From NCBI GenBank assembly GCA_036399835.1, contig DASWMI010000222.1, positions 1 to 13,473 of the forward strand: a stretch of DNA of 13,473 nt. The letters are read 5' to 3'. The position numbers and the translations under genes are program-made. This document shows, in pieces, positions 1 to 8,614 of this stretch (positions are counted from its first letter, which is position 1; each line of letters starts with the position of its first letter). A model generated the notes under the pieces. That model was given only the letters and a program-made list of their open reading frames with translations. It was not told the origin of the DNA and did not search any database. Origin of the DNA: DASYML01 sp036399835 (lineage in GTDB: Bacteria > Acidobacteriota > Blastocatellia > Pyrinomonadales > Pyrinomonadaceae).

Positions 1-797
1 ATCTCTTGAATATGCTTGGCCTTTGCTGCTTCGGCGCGGCGAATTTCAGAGACATGCTGCTCGTTAAAGCGATAGAGCATGTAGACCAGAAAGATGATGA
101 GCAGGCCGACGAAGACGGACGGAATACCGCTGCCGCGCAGGGCCGTATAGAAAAGGGCTGCCGAAGCAGCGCAGGCAACCTGCGTGAGAGTGGTCCAGAC
201 CAGGCTCTCGCGCGAAAGCGTGAGGCGTGATCTGCCGGACTCGAAGGCTATGAAGGCGACGGTCGGGATCGTGCTCAAAAAGTATTGGACGAGGGCCATG
301 ACGCAGAGCGGGAGCAACAGCGCGTTGAGCGTCAAGCCTTCAGAGTTGGCCGCATGAGCATCAAGCGCGAAGAGAGGGACGAGCAGTTCGTAAAGGGTGG
401 CGGCAACGTAAGTGGAGATAATCGAAGCGCCCGTGGTAAAGACGATATTGCGGCGGTCGGGCGAAGGCCAGGCGGAGAGAAAACCCGCCACGGCTGCCAG
501 CGCCACGGCAGGACCGACGAGGCCGACGGGGGGCGCGGCGTAGATCATCGCCGCCAGGAAAATGAAGGTGTCCGCGACCGTCTTCTGGCTCTGGCTAAAC
601 CCGTCGGCATTCGTGACCGACACTTTGAAACGGCTCGCTCCCAGCGTCAGCACGAGTAGGACAATCCAGGGCGCGAATCCGGTCCAACTGAGGACCGTCA
701 GCTTCAAAAAAGAGGCCAGCGAGAGTAAAAGCAAAATGGCTGCGACAGCCGCCACAGCACCGAGAAGTGCGAGACTCTTCCAATTACCTTTTGGCAT
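1..797 (-). CDS. Polytopic membrane protein, N-terminal part (cut by left edge); possible membrane-anchored signalling protein
   Basis: An uninterrupted minus-strand frame starts with ATG at 797 (MPKGNWKS) and leaves the window after 265 codons. An in-frame TGA lies seven codons upstream, and GAGGG precedes the ATG by about 14 bases, so this start is the natural one. The visible part is mostly membrane: hydrophobic segments lie near residues 8-30, 40-55, 76-90, 92-109, 118-144, 158-186, 200-221 and 226-243. A charged, probably helical stretch (QHVSEIRRAEAAKAKHIQE, 247-265) follows the last one and leads out of the window. A multi-helix sensor region followed by a coiled-coil linker is typical of HD-GYP, GGDEF or histidine-kinase proteins. 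From memory of similar Acidobacteriota proteins an HD-GYP phosphodiesterase is my first guess, but no catalytic domain is visible. That the region is coding and membranous is near certain; the function is inferred. Confidence 0.8.
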   Translation of the reverse strand, partial: MPKGNWKSLALLGAVAAVAAILLLLSLASFLKLTVLSWTGFAPWIVLLVLTLGASRFKVSVTNADGFSQSQKTVADTFIFLAAMIYAAPPVGLVGPAVALAAVAGFLSAWPSPDRRNIVFTTGASIISTYVAATLYELLVPLFALDAHAANSEGLTLNALLLPLCVMALVQYFLSTIPTVAFIAFESGRSRLTLSRESLVWTTLTQVACAASAALFYTALRGSGIPSVFVGLLIIFLVYMLYRFNEQHVSEIRRAEAAKAKHIQE

Positions 798-949
798 GGC
801 TCTGGTGTTTTCCCTCAGAATAGATTATGCAGCGAGACGGAGGAGATTTTCGGCTCCGGGAGCCTTCAAATTCAGTGGTTTTTAGGAAGCTTTGGCTCGG
901 ATGAGAGCCGTTTGGAGTAAAGAAATCGTCTGAAGTTCTAAATAGCCGC

Positions 950-967
950 TGCCAAACATAGTTGGCA
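950..967. promoter_or_regulatory. Dyad TGCCAA-N6-TTGGCA at the predicted transcript start
   Basis: A perfect 6-base inverted repeat with a 6-base spacer lies immediately downstream of the predicted -10 box at 976-981. The position suits an operator at the transcription start or a 5'-end stem-loop. No regulator gene is adjacent and a half-site this short can occur by chance. Confidence 0.3.
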
Positions 968-975
968 ATGGCTAA

Positions 976-1004
976 ACAATACAGATTTTATTCCCACCCG
1001 TCAA
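976..1004 (-). promoter_or_regulatory. Sigma70-type promoter for the left-edge membrane protein
   Basis: On the minus strand a -35 box TTGACG (999-1004) is followed after exactly 17 bases by a -10 box TATTGT (976-981). Transcription would start near 968 and run toward the ATG at 797, giving a leader of about 170 bases. It is the best promoter match in this gap and points at the only minus-strand gene to its left. The start site is predicted only. Confidence 0.6.
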
Positions 1005-1278
1005 GCCTTTTTGTAAGAGGGTCAAAGCTTTAGCACCCAATCCGGAATATCTTCCGGCGACTTTTTGCCGCGCTTTCCTAAGCAGATAAACCGGAATCGC
1101 GGCGCTTGGGCGCGGCGCGCGAGGGGCAAATTTGCGAGGGAACTTTTCAGACAGGCGGGTGTCAAATGGGGAGCAATTTCCGGGGGGCCGCGGAGTCAAC
1201 GGCTTGGAAAGAGGCGGCGTATATGCAGCCATCTCGCTTACGCTCACCGAGACTTGGAATCAGATTGGAAAGCTCTAC

Positions 1279-1320
1279 GCTCGGTCAAATCCCGCGAGGG
1301 GTGGACCGAGCTTAAATTTT
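1279..1320 (+). terminator. Hairpin with U-rich tail in non-coding DNA; terminator-like or end of an unknown RNA
   Basis: GCTCGGTC (1279-1286) pairs perfectly with GACCGAGC (1304-1311). Inside, CCC (1291-1293) pairs with GGG (1298-1300) around a GCGA loop, a GNRA-type tetraloop. TTAAATTTT follows on the plus strand. The shape is that of an intrinsic terminator read left to right, yet no plus-strand gene ends upstream of it in this window. It may end a non-coding RNA or be a structured element in the lipoprotein leader. The structure is seen; the role is inferred. Confidence 0.4.
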
Positions 1321-1548
1321 GTGCCTGATTCGGAAGCTTTGTGTGGATGAAGATAAGCGAGCCGGATAATTTGTGAAGAATTAAGATGCCGCAAGCGAAC
1401 ACTTCGTGACGCAGGTTTGATTGCATGACCGAAGCTTTCTCTATGCGGCTCGAACTTTGAATGGCTCTGGAACTTCCACACCTGCTGTGGCAAGCACTCC
1501 AACAGCTCTCGGCAATAACCTGACAGGGAAGACAGGAGAAGAATTCCG

Positions 1549-1878
1549 ATGCGAAAAACCCTAGCCCTTTTGGCAGCACTGGCGGTGGCTGCCATTCTGA
1601 CTGCTTGTGGAGACACCGCGACCAACGGCAATAACTCGAACACGGGGACGAGTACGACGACGACCACGACTAACACGACGACCAACAGCGGCACAACCAG
1701 TACGGGCACGAACAGTACCGGACCAGGCAGCAACTCCAACAACGCGAATAGCGCAAATAACACCAACCAGACCGGGACGGCGAACAACGCTAACAACACG
1801 AGCAAAAGCCCCACCGCGAACAACTCGAACGGCGCGGCCAATTCGGGCGGCAATAACAACAACGCACGCAGGCCCTAG
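1549..1878 (+). CDS. Small Asn/Thr/Ser/Gly-rich lipoprotein
   Basis: This 109-residue protein starts with ATG, with AGGAG about 10 bases upstream. It has a basic n-region (MRK), a hydrophobic stretch and a lipobox LTAC ending at Cys20, so it should be a lipidated protein anchored in the membrane by signal peptidase II processing. Everything after Cys20 is low complexity: about 90 residues of which Asn and Thr make up more than half, with Ser, Gly and Ala most of the rest. Charge is nearly absent except for one Asp, one Lys and a final ARRP. There is no foldable domain. A run of ACG/ACC/AAC codons makes the DNA itself repetitive. It could be a disordered surface spacer or an envelope lipoprotein; no function can be assigned. 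It appears to be a single-gene unit closed by the hairpin at 1905-1940. Confidence 0.75.
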   Translation: MRKTLALLAALAVAAILTACGDTATNGNNSNTGTSTTTTTTNTTTNSGTTSTGTNSTGPGSNSNNANSANNTNQTGTANNANNTSKSPTANNSNGAANSGGNNNNARRP

Positions 1879-1904
1879 CTCATCCCGTTTGCAACTCGAT
1901 TTGA

Positions 1905-1940
1905 AAAGGCGCGTTGAAGCTTCAAGCTCAACGCGCCTTT
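1905..1940 (+). terminator. Strong hairpin terminator after the lipoprotein gene
   Basis: A perfect 13-base stem (AAAGGCGCGTTGA at 1905-1917 and its complement at 1928-1940) encloses a 10-base loop. It begins 26 bases after the lipoprotein stop codon. The right arm ends in CTTTCGG, so the U-tract is short; because both arms end in A/T the structure could also act from the other strand. Confidence 0.7.
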
Positions 1941-1999
1941 CGGTTAGTATGTCTGCGATTGGCAGGCGGCCATTTTAAGTTAAGAGCTGAGCGAGACTC

Positions 2000-2893
2000 T
2001 TGAATAAGATTCAACAGCCGGAAGAGCGCGCATATCGCTTAATCACAGAAACGGATGAAGCCCGCCAGGCTGTCGAACGGCTGGCGAGCGAGACTCTCAT
2101 TGGGCTGGACACGGAAACTTACTGGGACCCCGGCGTCAACCATTCGCGCGTCTCGCTGGTCCAGATTGCCGCTCGGACGGACGAGATTCTGATCTTCGAT
2201 CTCCTAGCCATAGACGTCAATATCCTGAGACCGTCCATCGAATCGCAGGAGCTAAAGATGGCCGCGCACAACGCGCGCTTTGACCAGGGAATGCTGGCTG
2301 GCGCAGGGCTGCGGCCCGCCTCCTTCGTTGATACTCTGAGACTGGCGCGGACAGCCCTACGCCTGCCGTCCTACAGCCTGGCATCCGTCGCCGCGCATCT
2401 TTTCGGAATCGAGATGGATAAGAGTTTTCAGAAATCGAACTGGCGACGCAGACCCCTCACACGCGCTCAACTGGACTACGCGGCGATGGATGCCCTGGTC
2501 GTCTTACGTGTTTACGAGGAGCTGCAAAAAATTCTCACAGAGCAGGGAAGATTTGAAGACGCTTTACGATTTGCGACGCTTCCTGCGCAGACGAGCGCAG
2601 AGCCGCGAGAGCCGCGCCAGCGTCGCCCGCCACAGCCTCTCCCCAGACCTTTGACCGAAGAGGAAAAGCGTCTTGTCAGGGAGCTAAAAAAATGGCGGCT
2701 GGAAAAATCATTTGCCGCGCATGTGCCCGCCTACATGATCTGTCCGGACCGCACGCTCGAACATCTCGTGCTCGAACGACCCGCGACTCTCGAAGCGCTC
2801 GGCTCGATACACGGTCTCGGAGCTTCCCGCATCGCGCGCTTTGGCGAAGAGCTGCTCAAGGCTCTCACTAATGCGTTGGACCGGAAAGATTAG
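2000..2893 (+). CDS. rnd: Ribonuclease D-type 3'-5' exonuclease with HRDC domain
   Basis: This 297-residue protein belongs to the DEDDy exonuclease superfamily, which trims RNA 3' ends (tRNA precursors in the case of RNase D) with two metal ions. The catalytic set is complete: D37 and E39 in LDTET (Exo I), D95 in HNARFD (Exo II), and Y160 with D164 in YAAMD (Exo III). A basic, Pro-rich linker (about 200-218) leads to a C-terminal HRDC helical domain (about 218-292). It is shorter than E. coli RNase D, which carries two HRDC-type domains. Translation appears to begin at TTG: an in-frame TGA lies 12 bases upstream and the first in-frame ATG (residue 87) would delete the Exo I motif. The ribosome-binding site is weak (GAGCGAG). 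Only 30 bases separate its stop from the convergent YyaL gene. The family call is firm; the exact RNA substrate is not known. Confidence 0.9.
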   Translation: MNKIQQPEERAYRLITETDEARQAVERLASETLIGLDTETYWDPGVNHSRVSLVQIAARTDEILIFDLLAIDVNILRPSIESQELKMAAHNARFDQGMLAGAGLRPASFVDTLRLARTALRLPSYSLASVAAHLFGIEMDKSFQKSNWRRRPLTRAQLDYAAMDALVVLRVYEELQKILTEQGRFEDALRFATLPAQTSAEPREPRQRRPPQPLPRPLTEEEKRLVRELKKWRLEKSFAAHVPAYMICPDRTLEHLVLERPATLEALGSIHGLGASRIARFGEELLKALTNALDRKD

Positions 2894-2923
2894 AGATGCA
2901 AAGCAAAGTTGAAAAACTCTTTA

Positions 2924-5017
<2,094 letters not shown>

Positions 5018-5044
5018 CTCCCCGACCTTTCCAGGTTTTTAGAC

Positions 5045-5073
5045 ATTCTACAGGGCCGGGAGTAGTTAGCGAA
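5045..5073 (-). promoter_or_regulatory. Possible promoter for the YyaL-type gene
   Basis: On the minus strand a good -10 hexamer TAGAAT (5045-5050) has a poor -35 TTCGCT (5068-5073) at 17-base spacing. Transcription would start near 5038, about 20 bases before the ATG. Read-through from the upstream gene pair is an equally reasonable alternative. Confidence 0.3.
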
Positions 5074-5125
5074 GCCTGCACGAGCAGCCCGTTCGGACAG
5101 GAGTTTTATCTGCGAGACCGGAGCT

Positions 5126-7420
5126 TCAGTTTTCCTTGAACCAGTGTGGAGTCTTTCTGGCCCAACTGCTCGTCGGGTATCTCTTGTGCAGCAGGTCGAA
5201 GGCAGCTTTGGACCAGCGGCCAGTCTCTTTGTCTATGCAGCCGTAGCGCGTGGTCTTGACGGCCAGGTGCAAAGCTTCCGGAACGCGCGCGTCTTGCGGA
5301 TTCTTCTCGGCCCAGGCAATGACCTGTCTTGAGATATAATTTGGCGCAGCTCCGGAAGAGTTGAGCCTGGCGTTCTGACGCGCGGCAGCAGCCCTCTGCT
5401 CGGCGAGCAAAAAGGGCGGAGTCGCGCGAGCGTTGGCGACCGTCAGTGCATCTGCGGATTTTGGCTTCTCATCTTCCGCGCTTTTTTCTTCAGCCGCAGA
5501 GCTTATGGAGGCCGAGCACCACCAGTTATCCCGATAGTTATCCTGTTCGTTAAGCGGTGTCCGACGACCTATGCCGGAATCCACCACAGGCTCCAGCCCC
5601 GGAAACTTGAGCCAGGCGTAGATGCCCGCGAATCTTTTCGCCTCGCCCTGCGCCGACTGGTAATCTTCGAGCAAAGGTTTAATCTCGGGAAGCAGTGCGG
5701 ACAACACCGGCACCAGCTCGCGTCCCGTCTGCGCGTCGTCCAGCATCAAGGCCCTGATCCATGCAGCCTGCGCCATGTCGCGCCTCAGATGTTTAGGGAG
5801 AGACTCGTTCATGGCAGCTTCCTTGAGCAATACGAGAGGCATGCTTTGATTTATCAGCCTGACGGAATCCACGTCGAAGAAGCTGCGACCATCGGCATAC
5901 TGTTTCATCTCGTCATCCTGCGACATATCCGCTGGAATCTGTCGCCCGTCATCATCCCAGCTAAAGCCCGCGGGCCGGCGCTGCGCGAATTTAAGAAACT
6001 CGTCCAGGCTCGCGGCGACGCCCATCCTCTGGCCCAGAAAAAGATTGATGGAAGATTGCGGAATCGTTTGTCTGTCTTTGATGAGCAGCTCATCAAGGAT
6101 GCGACGGGCCTCATCCGTCCTGCCGGAATCAATCAAGATGCGTATCGTGTGAAAGGCAAGAGAGGGGAAGGCTGCCGAGACGGGCTTGACCTGCGAGGCA
6201 GCTTTAAGAAGCGCGGCGGCATTCGGATGATTGGCATCAACTTTGGAGAGCGCGGCGACGAGCCAGGTCAGGTCGCGCGTCTTCTCCCATTTTTGCAGAG
6301 AGCGCTTGAGCGACTGAGGGCCTGCCGATTGAAAAGTTATAATCCAGTCGGTCAAATCATCCTCTCGCAAAAAGGCTGGCGTTTCGGCCTTCTCTGCGGC
6401 CTGGTCTTCGCCGACAAACTGGTCCAGCAAAATCGTGTAGTCCCAAACATCCTGCCTGAAATTCTCGCTCGCCTCCTTTTTAACAATCGTCCGGGCCAAT
6501 TCGCGCAGCTTCTCTTCCGGATGCAGACGCAGCCGGACCAGATTCATCAGCCGCCGCGCGGAGTGGTGCGATTCGGTCTGGCCGCGGTCTTTGAGTATTT
6601 GGTCCAAACGGGCTTCAGCTTGCGCCAGCGTCTCTCGCCTGCTTTCGTCCGGTCCGAGGCTGGCCTTGCGTAGCAGTGCGCGCGCAGAGAGGTAAGCTGC
6701 GACCGACCGCCAGGGGGATGCGGCGTCCGAAGCGATGGCCTCGAACTGTTTGCGTGCTTCGTCCAGATTCCCCGCGTAAAAATTGGCTGCGGCAATTTGG
6801 TAGCTTCTGTCTGCACGGATGAGCGGGTCTGCGCTCGGCGAGGCGGCTGCCGGGATGCGCTGGCCTTCGGAGCAGTTGGCAAAAACCTCGTCCTGCGCGC
6901 GGACCCAATCCTTGATGTCCGAGTGGTCCGGTCCAAACTGCTTGATGCGAGATTCGAGTGTGGAAGCGGCGGTCTGGAATGCGTCTTTCTGACAGTTAAG
7001 GTATGTCTCATACTCGTTGGGTTTTTCCCTGTGGCGATAAACATCAATCGCTGAACCCGTCGGCTGGTCCACAACCTTTTTTCTAGCCGCGAACCAGGCT
7101 TCAAACCAGCTCTCGCCAGGCTCTTCCCACTTGTAATCCAGCCGCTCGTGCCAGAGATTGACCAGGGCCTGCTGCTCTTGTGGGCTAAAGCCGGCTCCGT
7201 TGAGATTTCTGTAGGCGGCAAAAAGATATGAGCGAGCATAGGTCGGCTGCAAGATGCCGACTCGACCGGCGGCAAATTTTTCGAGCGGGAATTCCGGGTG
7301 CGTGGTGAAAGTAAAAACCGTGTCGAAGGAGAAAGGACCGCAGGCGTAAGCGGCCTGTGACGACCATAAAGAGCAAACCAGCGCGAAGGCTAAGAGGGCT
7401 TTAGAAGTCTTCATTTTCAT
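5126..7420 (-). CDS. Exported protein of unknown function with TPR-like helical repeats
   Basis: This 764-residue protein has a clear signal peptide: MKMKTSK, then a hydrophobic core (8-18) and a signal peptidase I site after AYA (residue 26), giving a mature N terminus CGPF. The -3 to -1 residues AYA do not fit a lipobox despite the following Cys27. A stretch at about 205-255 (YQIAAANFYAGNLDEARKQF and what follows) looks like TPR-type helical hairpins, and most of the protein seems alpha-helical. A low-complexity Glu/Lys/Ala segment lies around AAEEKSAEDEKPKSA, and the C terminus is aromatic and basic (WARKTPHWFKEN). I recognise no catalytic motif and no named family. Its first 20 bases overlap the end of the DUF3142-like gene, so the two are almost certainly cotranscribed and perhaps translationally coupled. 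A second in-frame ATG two codons in (7414) is an alternative start. Confidence 0.85.
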   Translation of the reverse strand: MKMKTSKALLAFALVCSLWSSQAAYACGPFSFDTVFTFTTHPEFPLEKFAAGRVGILQPTYARSYLFAAYRNLNGAGFSPQEQQALVNLWHERLDYKWEEPGESWFEAWFAARKKVVDQPTGSAIDVYRHREKPNEYETYLNCQKDAFQTAASTLESRIKQFGPDHSDIKDWVRAQDEVFANCSEGQRIPAAASPSADPLIRADRSYQIAAANFYAGNLDEARKQFEAIASDAASPWRSVAAYLSARALLRKASLGPDESRRETLAQAEARLDQILKDRGQTESHHSARRLMNLVRLRLHPEEKLRELARTIVKKEASENFRQDVWDYTILLDQFVGEDQAAEKAETPAFLREDDLTDWIITFQSAGPQSLKRSLQKWEKTRDLTWLVAALSKVDANHPNAAALLKAASQVKPVSAAFPSLAFHTIRILIDSGRTDEARRILDELLIKDRQTIPQSSINLFLGQRMGVAASLDEFLKFAQRRPAGFSWDDDGRQIPADMSQDDEMKQYADGRSFFDVDSVRLINQSMPLVLLKEAAMNESLPKHLRRDMAQAAWIRALMLDDAQTGRELVPVLSALLPEIKPLLEDYQSAQGEAKRFAGIYAWLKFPGLEPVVDSGIGRRTPLNEQDNYRDNWWCSASISSAAEEKSAEDEKPKSADALTVANARATPPFLLAEQRAAAARQNARLNSSGAAPNYISRQVIAWAEKNPQDARVPEALHLAVKTTRYGCIDKETGRWSKAAFDLLHKRYPTSSWARKTPHWFKEN

Positions 7421-8237
7421 TTTTGTATCTCAAGATGATTTTGCTGACGGAGGCGCGCGACCATGCCTCCGGGTTGAACACGTAAAGGCGCGGGCTGGAA
7501 GGCAGATGCTTGACGGTTTCATCCGTCGAGATGCCCGAGCCTGAGCGACAGAGCGCGGGACCAAAACCGTTTCCGGCTTCGAGATGCGAGAGAATCTGCC
7601 TGCGGTCAATCCCCATCCGAAAGAGCATCGGCACCGCTTCGTCAACCGGCAGGCTCTTGATCCAATCGTCAGAGATGCACCAGGAAGCGAGCGCCGTCAT
7701 AGAGAGCGCCACGCGGTCCGGTAAACGTCCGCGCAGCTCTACCAGAAGCCGACGATAAAAGTCTCGCTCAGTCTGCCTCGCATCAAAATCAACCTGTACG
7801 GCCAGGACGCGCGGCAGTTGGGCCAGCTCCGCGATTTCAGACGCGGCGCGGGTAATCTGTGCCTCTGTCAATCGCGGCTGGTCCAGCCGGTCCGCTTCGA
7901 GACGTGCCACGGCGATGAGCTTTGTGCCCTGCGGGACTTCGAGCGGTTGGAGGCGCGGGCGAACCGCGACGCGCTCGCCGCGCAGGTAAAGCGTCTTCGC
8001 CAGAAACGCGACGCCGACCTCTTCCGGATTGATAAAGTCGAGCCGTTCAGGACGCTCCCAGGCCCAGAGGATGACGCGCGGCAGGCCCGCCATGCGCGTC
8101 GCGGGTCTTTCGGCAGCCTTTGAGAAAAGAGACTGGACGCGCCGCCGCTCTGAAAAGCCAAAGCGGGCCGCGAGCAGGATTGCCAGAGTGAGGGCTAAGA
8201 GGAGCAGACTCTTTCCCTTAAGATTGAAAAGTTTCAT
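7401..8237 (-). CDS. DUF3142-like membrane-anchored protein
   Basis: This 278-residue protein starts at ATG 8237, preceded in frame by TGA only three codons upstream. No good Shine-Dalgarno sequence is visible. A single N-terminal hydrophobic helix (9-27) acts as a signal anchor or uncleaved signal. The soluble part shows motifs I associate with DUF3142: ILWAWERPERLDF (57-68 region), VQVDFDA (147-153), SMTALASWC (179-187) and DEAVPMLFRMG (199-209). The alternating strand-and-acidic pattern (QVDFDA, SMTALAS, PMLFRMG) resembles a TIM-barrel fold of the kind seen in glycoside-hydrolase-like proteins, but no catalytic pair is proven. It overlaps the exported 764-residue gene by 20 bases and is the first gene of that pair. 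The DUF name is from memory, so treat it as probable. Confidence 0.82.
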   Translation of the reverse strand: MKLFNLKGKSLLLLALTLAILLAARFGFSERRRVQSLFSKAAERPATRMAGLPRVILWAWERPERLDFINPEEVGVAFLAKTLYLRGERVAVRPRLQPLEVPQGTKLIAVARLEADRLDQPRLTEAQITRAASEIAELAQLPRVLAVQVDFDARQTERDFYRRLLVELRGRLPDRVALSMTALASWCISDDWIKSLPVDEAVPMLFRMGIDRRQILSHLEAGNGFGPALCRSGSGISTDETVKHLPSSPRLYVFNPEAWSRASVSKIILRYKNENEDF

Positions 8238-8403
8238 AAAGGGTCACGGATATATCAACGCGCTGACTTCTGATAAAGCGGCATCAGAGATTCGCCCTAA
8301 AAAATTCGCCCTCTCTGGTGAGACTTTCGTTTTTGATAGTCTGAATTAAACTTTTGATTCATCCGCAGTAAGCATAATATCAGTCGCCCCTGACGCCAAG
8401 CGA

Positions 8404-8431
8404 ATAATCGTTTGTAGTTGTCAGATGTCAA
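8404..8431 (-). promoter_or_regulatory. Promoter for the DUF3142-like/exported-protein operon
   Basis: On the minus strand a consensus -35 TTGACA (8426-8431) is followed after 16 bases by GATTAT (8404-8409). Transcription would begin near 8397, leaving a leader of about 160 bases. A weaker overlapping option downstream has TTGGCG and TATGCT. Confidence 0.45.
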
Positions 8432-8488
8432 CCTTTCGTTTCCCAAGATTTCAAACCAGGAGAGAGATTTCGGCTTCGGCGGCTCTTT

Positions 8489-8497
8489 TGTTATACT
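8489..8497 (+). promoter_or_regulatory. Extended -10 promoter for the ETF-QO gene
   Basis: TG-T-TATACT is a good extended -10 element on the plus strand (TATACT at 8492-8497). The -35 region is poor, which an extended -10 can tolerate. The leader to the ATG at 8615 would be about 110 bases. Confidence 0.45.
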
Positions 8498-8614
8498 GCT
8501 TCCAAACTGAATGGTGATTCATTTTTAAGTTGACCGCCTGCTGGTCCAGCGGCTGCGGCAAAGTTTTTGGGGCTGGTCACGATTATAGAATTTCCGGTTA
8601 TTGGAGCTGATTGA

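Larger units (their letters stand above)
798..1548. other. 751-base intergenic region without a convincing gene
   Basis: Short open frames exist on both strands (for example 972-1247 minus and 1065-1328 plus), but they overlap one another, lack good ribosome-binding sites and encode Arg/Pro/Gly-rich products typical of GC-rich non-coding DNA. The region holds the minus-strand promoter and dyad, small inverted repeats in the leader (GGCTC/GAGCC at 894-909; GGCTCC/GGAGCC at 852-864), another dyad CCGGAA-TATC-TTCCGG at 1042-1057, and the hairpin at 1279-1320. A GATAAT hexamer at 1365-1370 could be a -10 box for the lipoprotein gene, but I see no matching -35 box. Confidence 0.6.
8238..8614. other. 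377-base divergent intergenic region
   Basis: It separates the divergent DUF3142-like and ETF-QO genes and is visibly more AT-rich than the genes. It holds the two predicted promoters, a short direct repeat ATTCGCCCT (two copies about 18 bases apart near 8289-8315), and one copy of CTGGTCCAG at 8541-8549. Short frames here lack ribosome-binding sites and are not called. Confidence 0.55.

Noticed and set aside
972..1247. 91-codon minus-strand frame in the intergenic region
   Set aside because: It has no good ribosome-binding site, a Pro/Arg-rich product, and runs through the predicted promoter.
1476..1490. CCACA-CCTGC-TGTGG hairpin and a GGAACTT word upstream of the lipoprotein gene as an ECF-type promoter
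   Set aside because: GGAACTT resembles an ECF -35 element, but no matching -10 element lies at the right distance and the stem is only 5 bases.
1275..1862. 195-codon minus-strand frame across the lipoprotein gene
   Set aside because: Its Leu/Val-rich start is the antisense reading of the Asn/Thr codon array. The plus-strand frame has a ribosome-binding site, lipobox and terminator.
5789..6673. 294-codon plus-strand frame opposite the exported-protein gene
   Set aside because: The product has no recognisable domain and sits inside a minus-strand gene with signal peptide and operon context.
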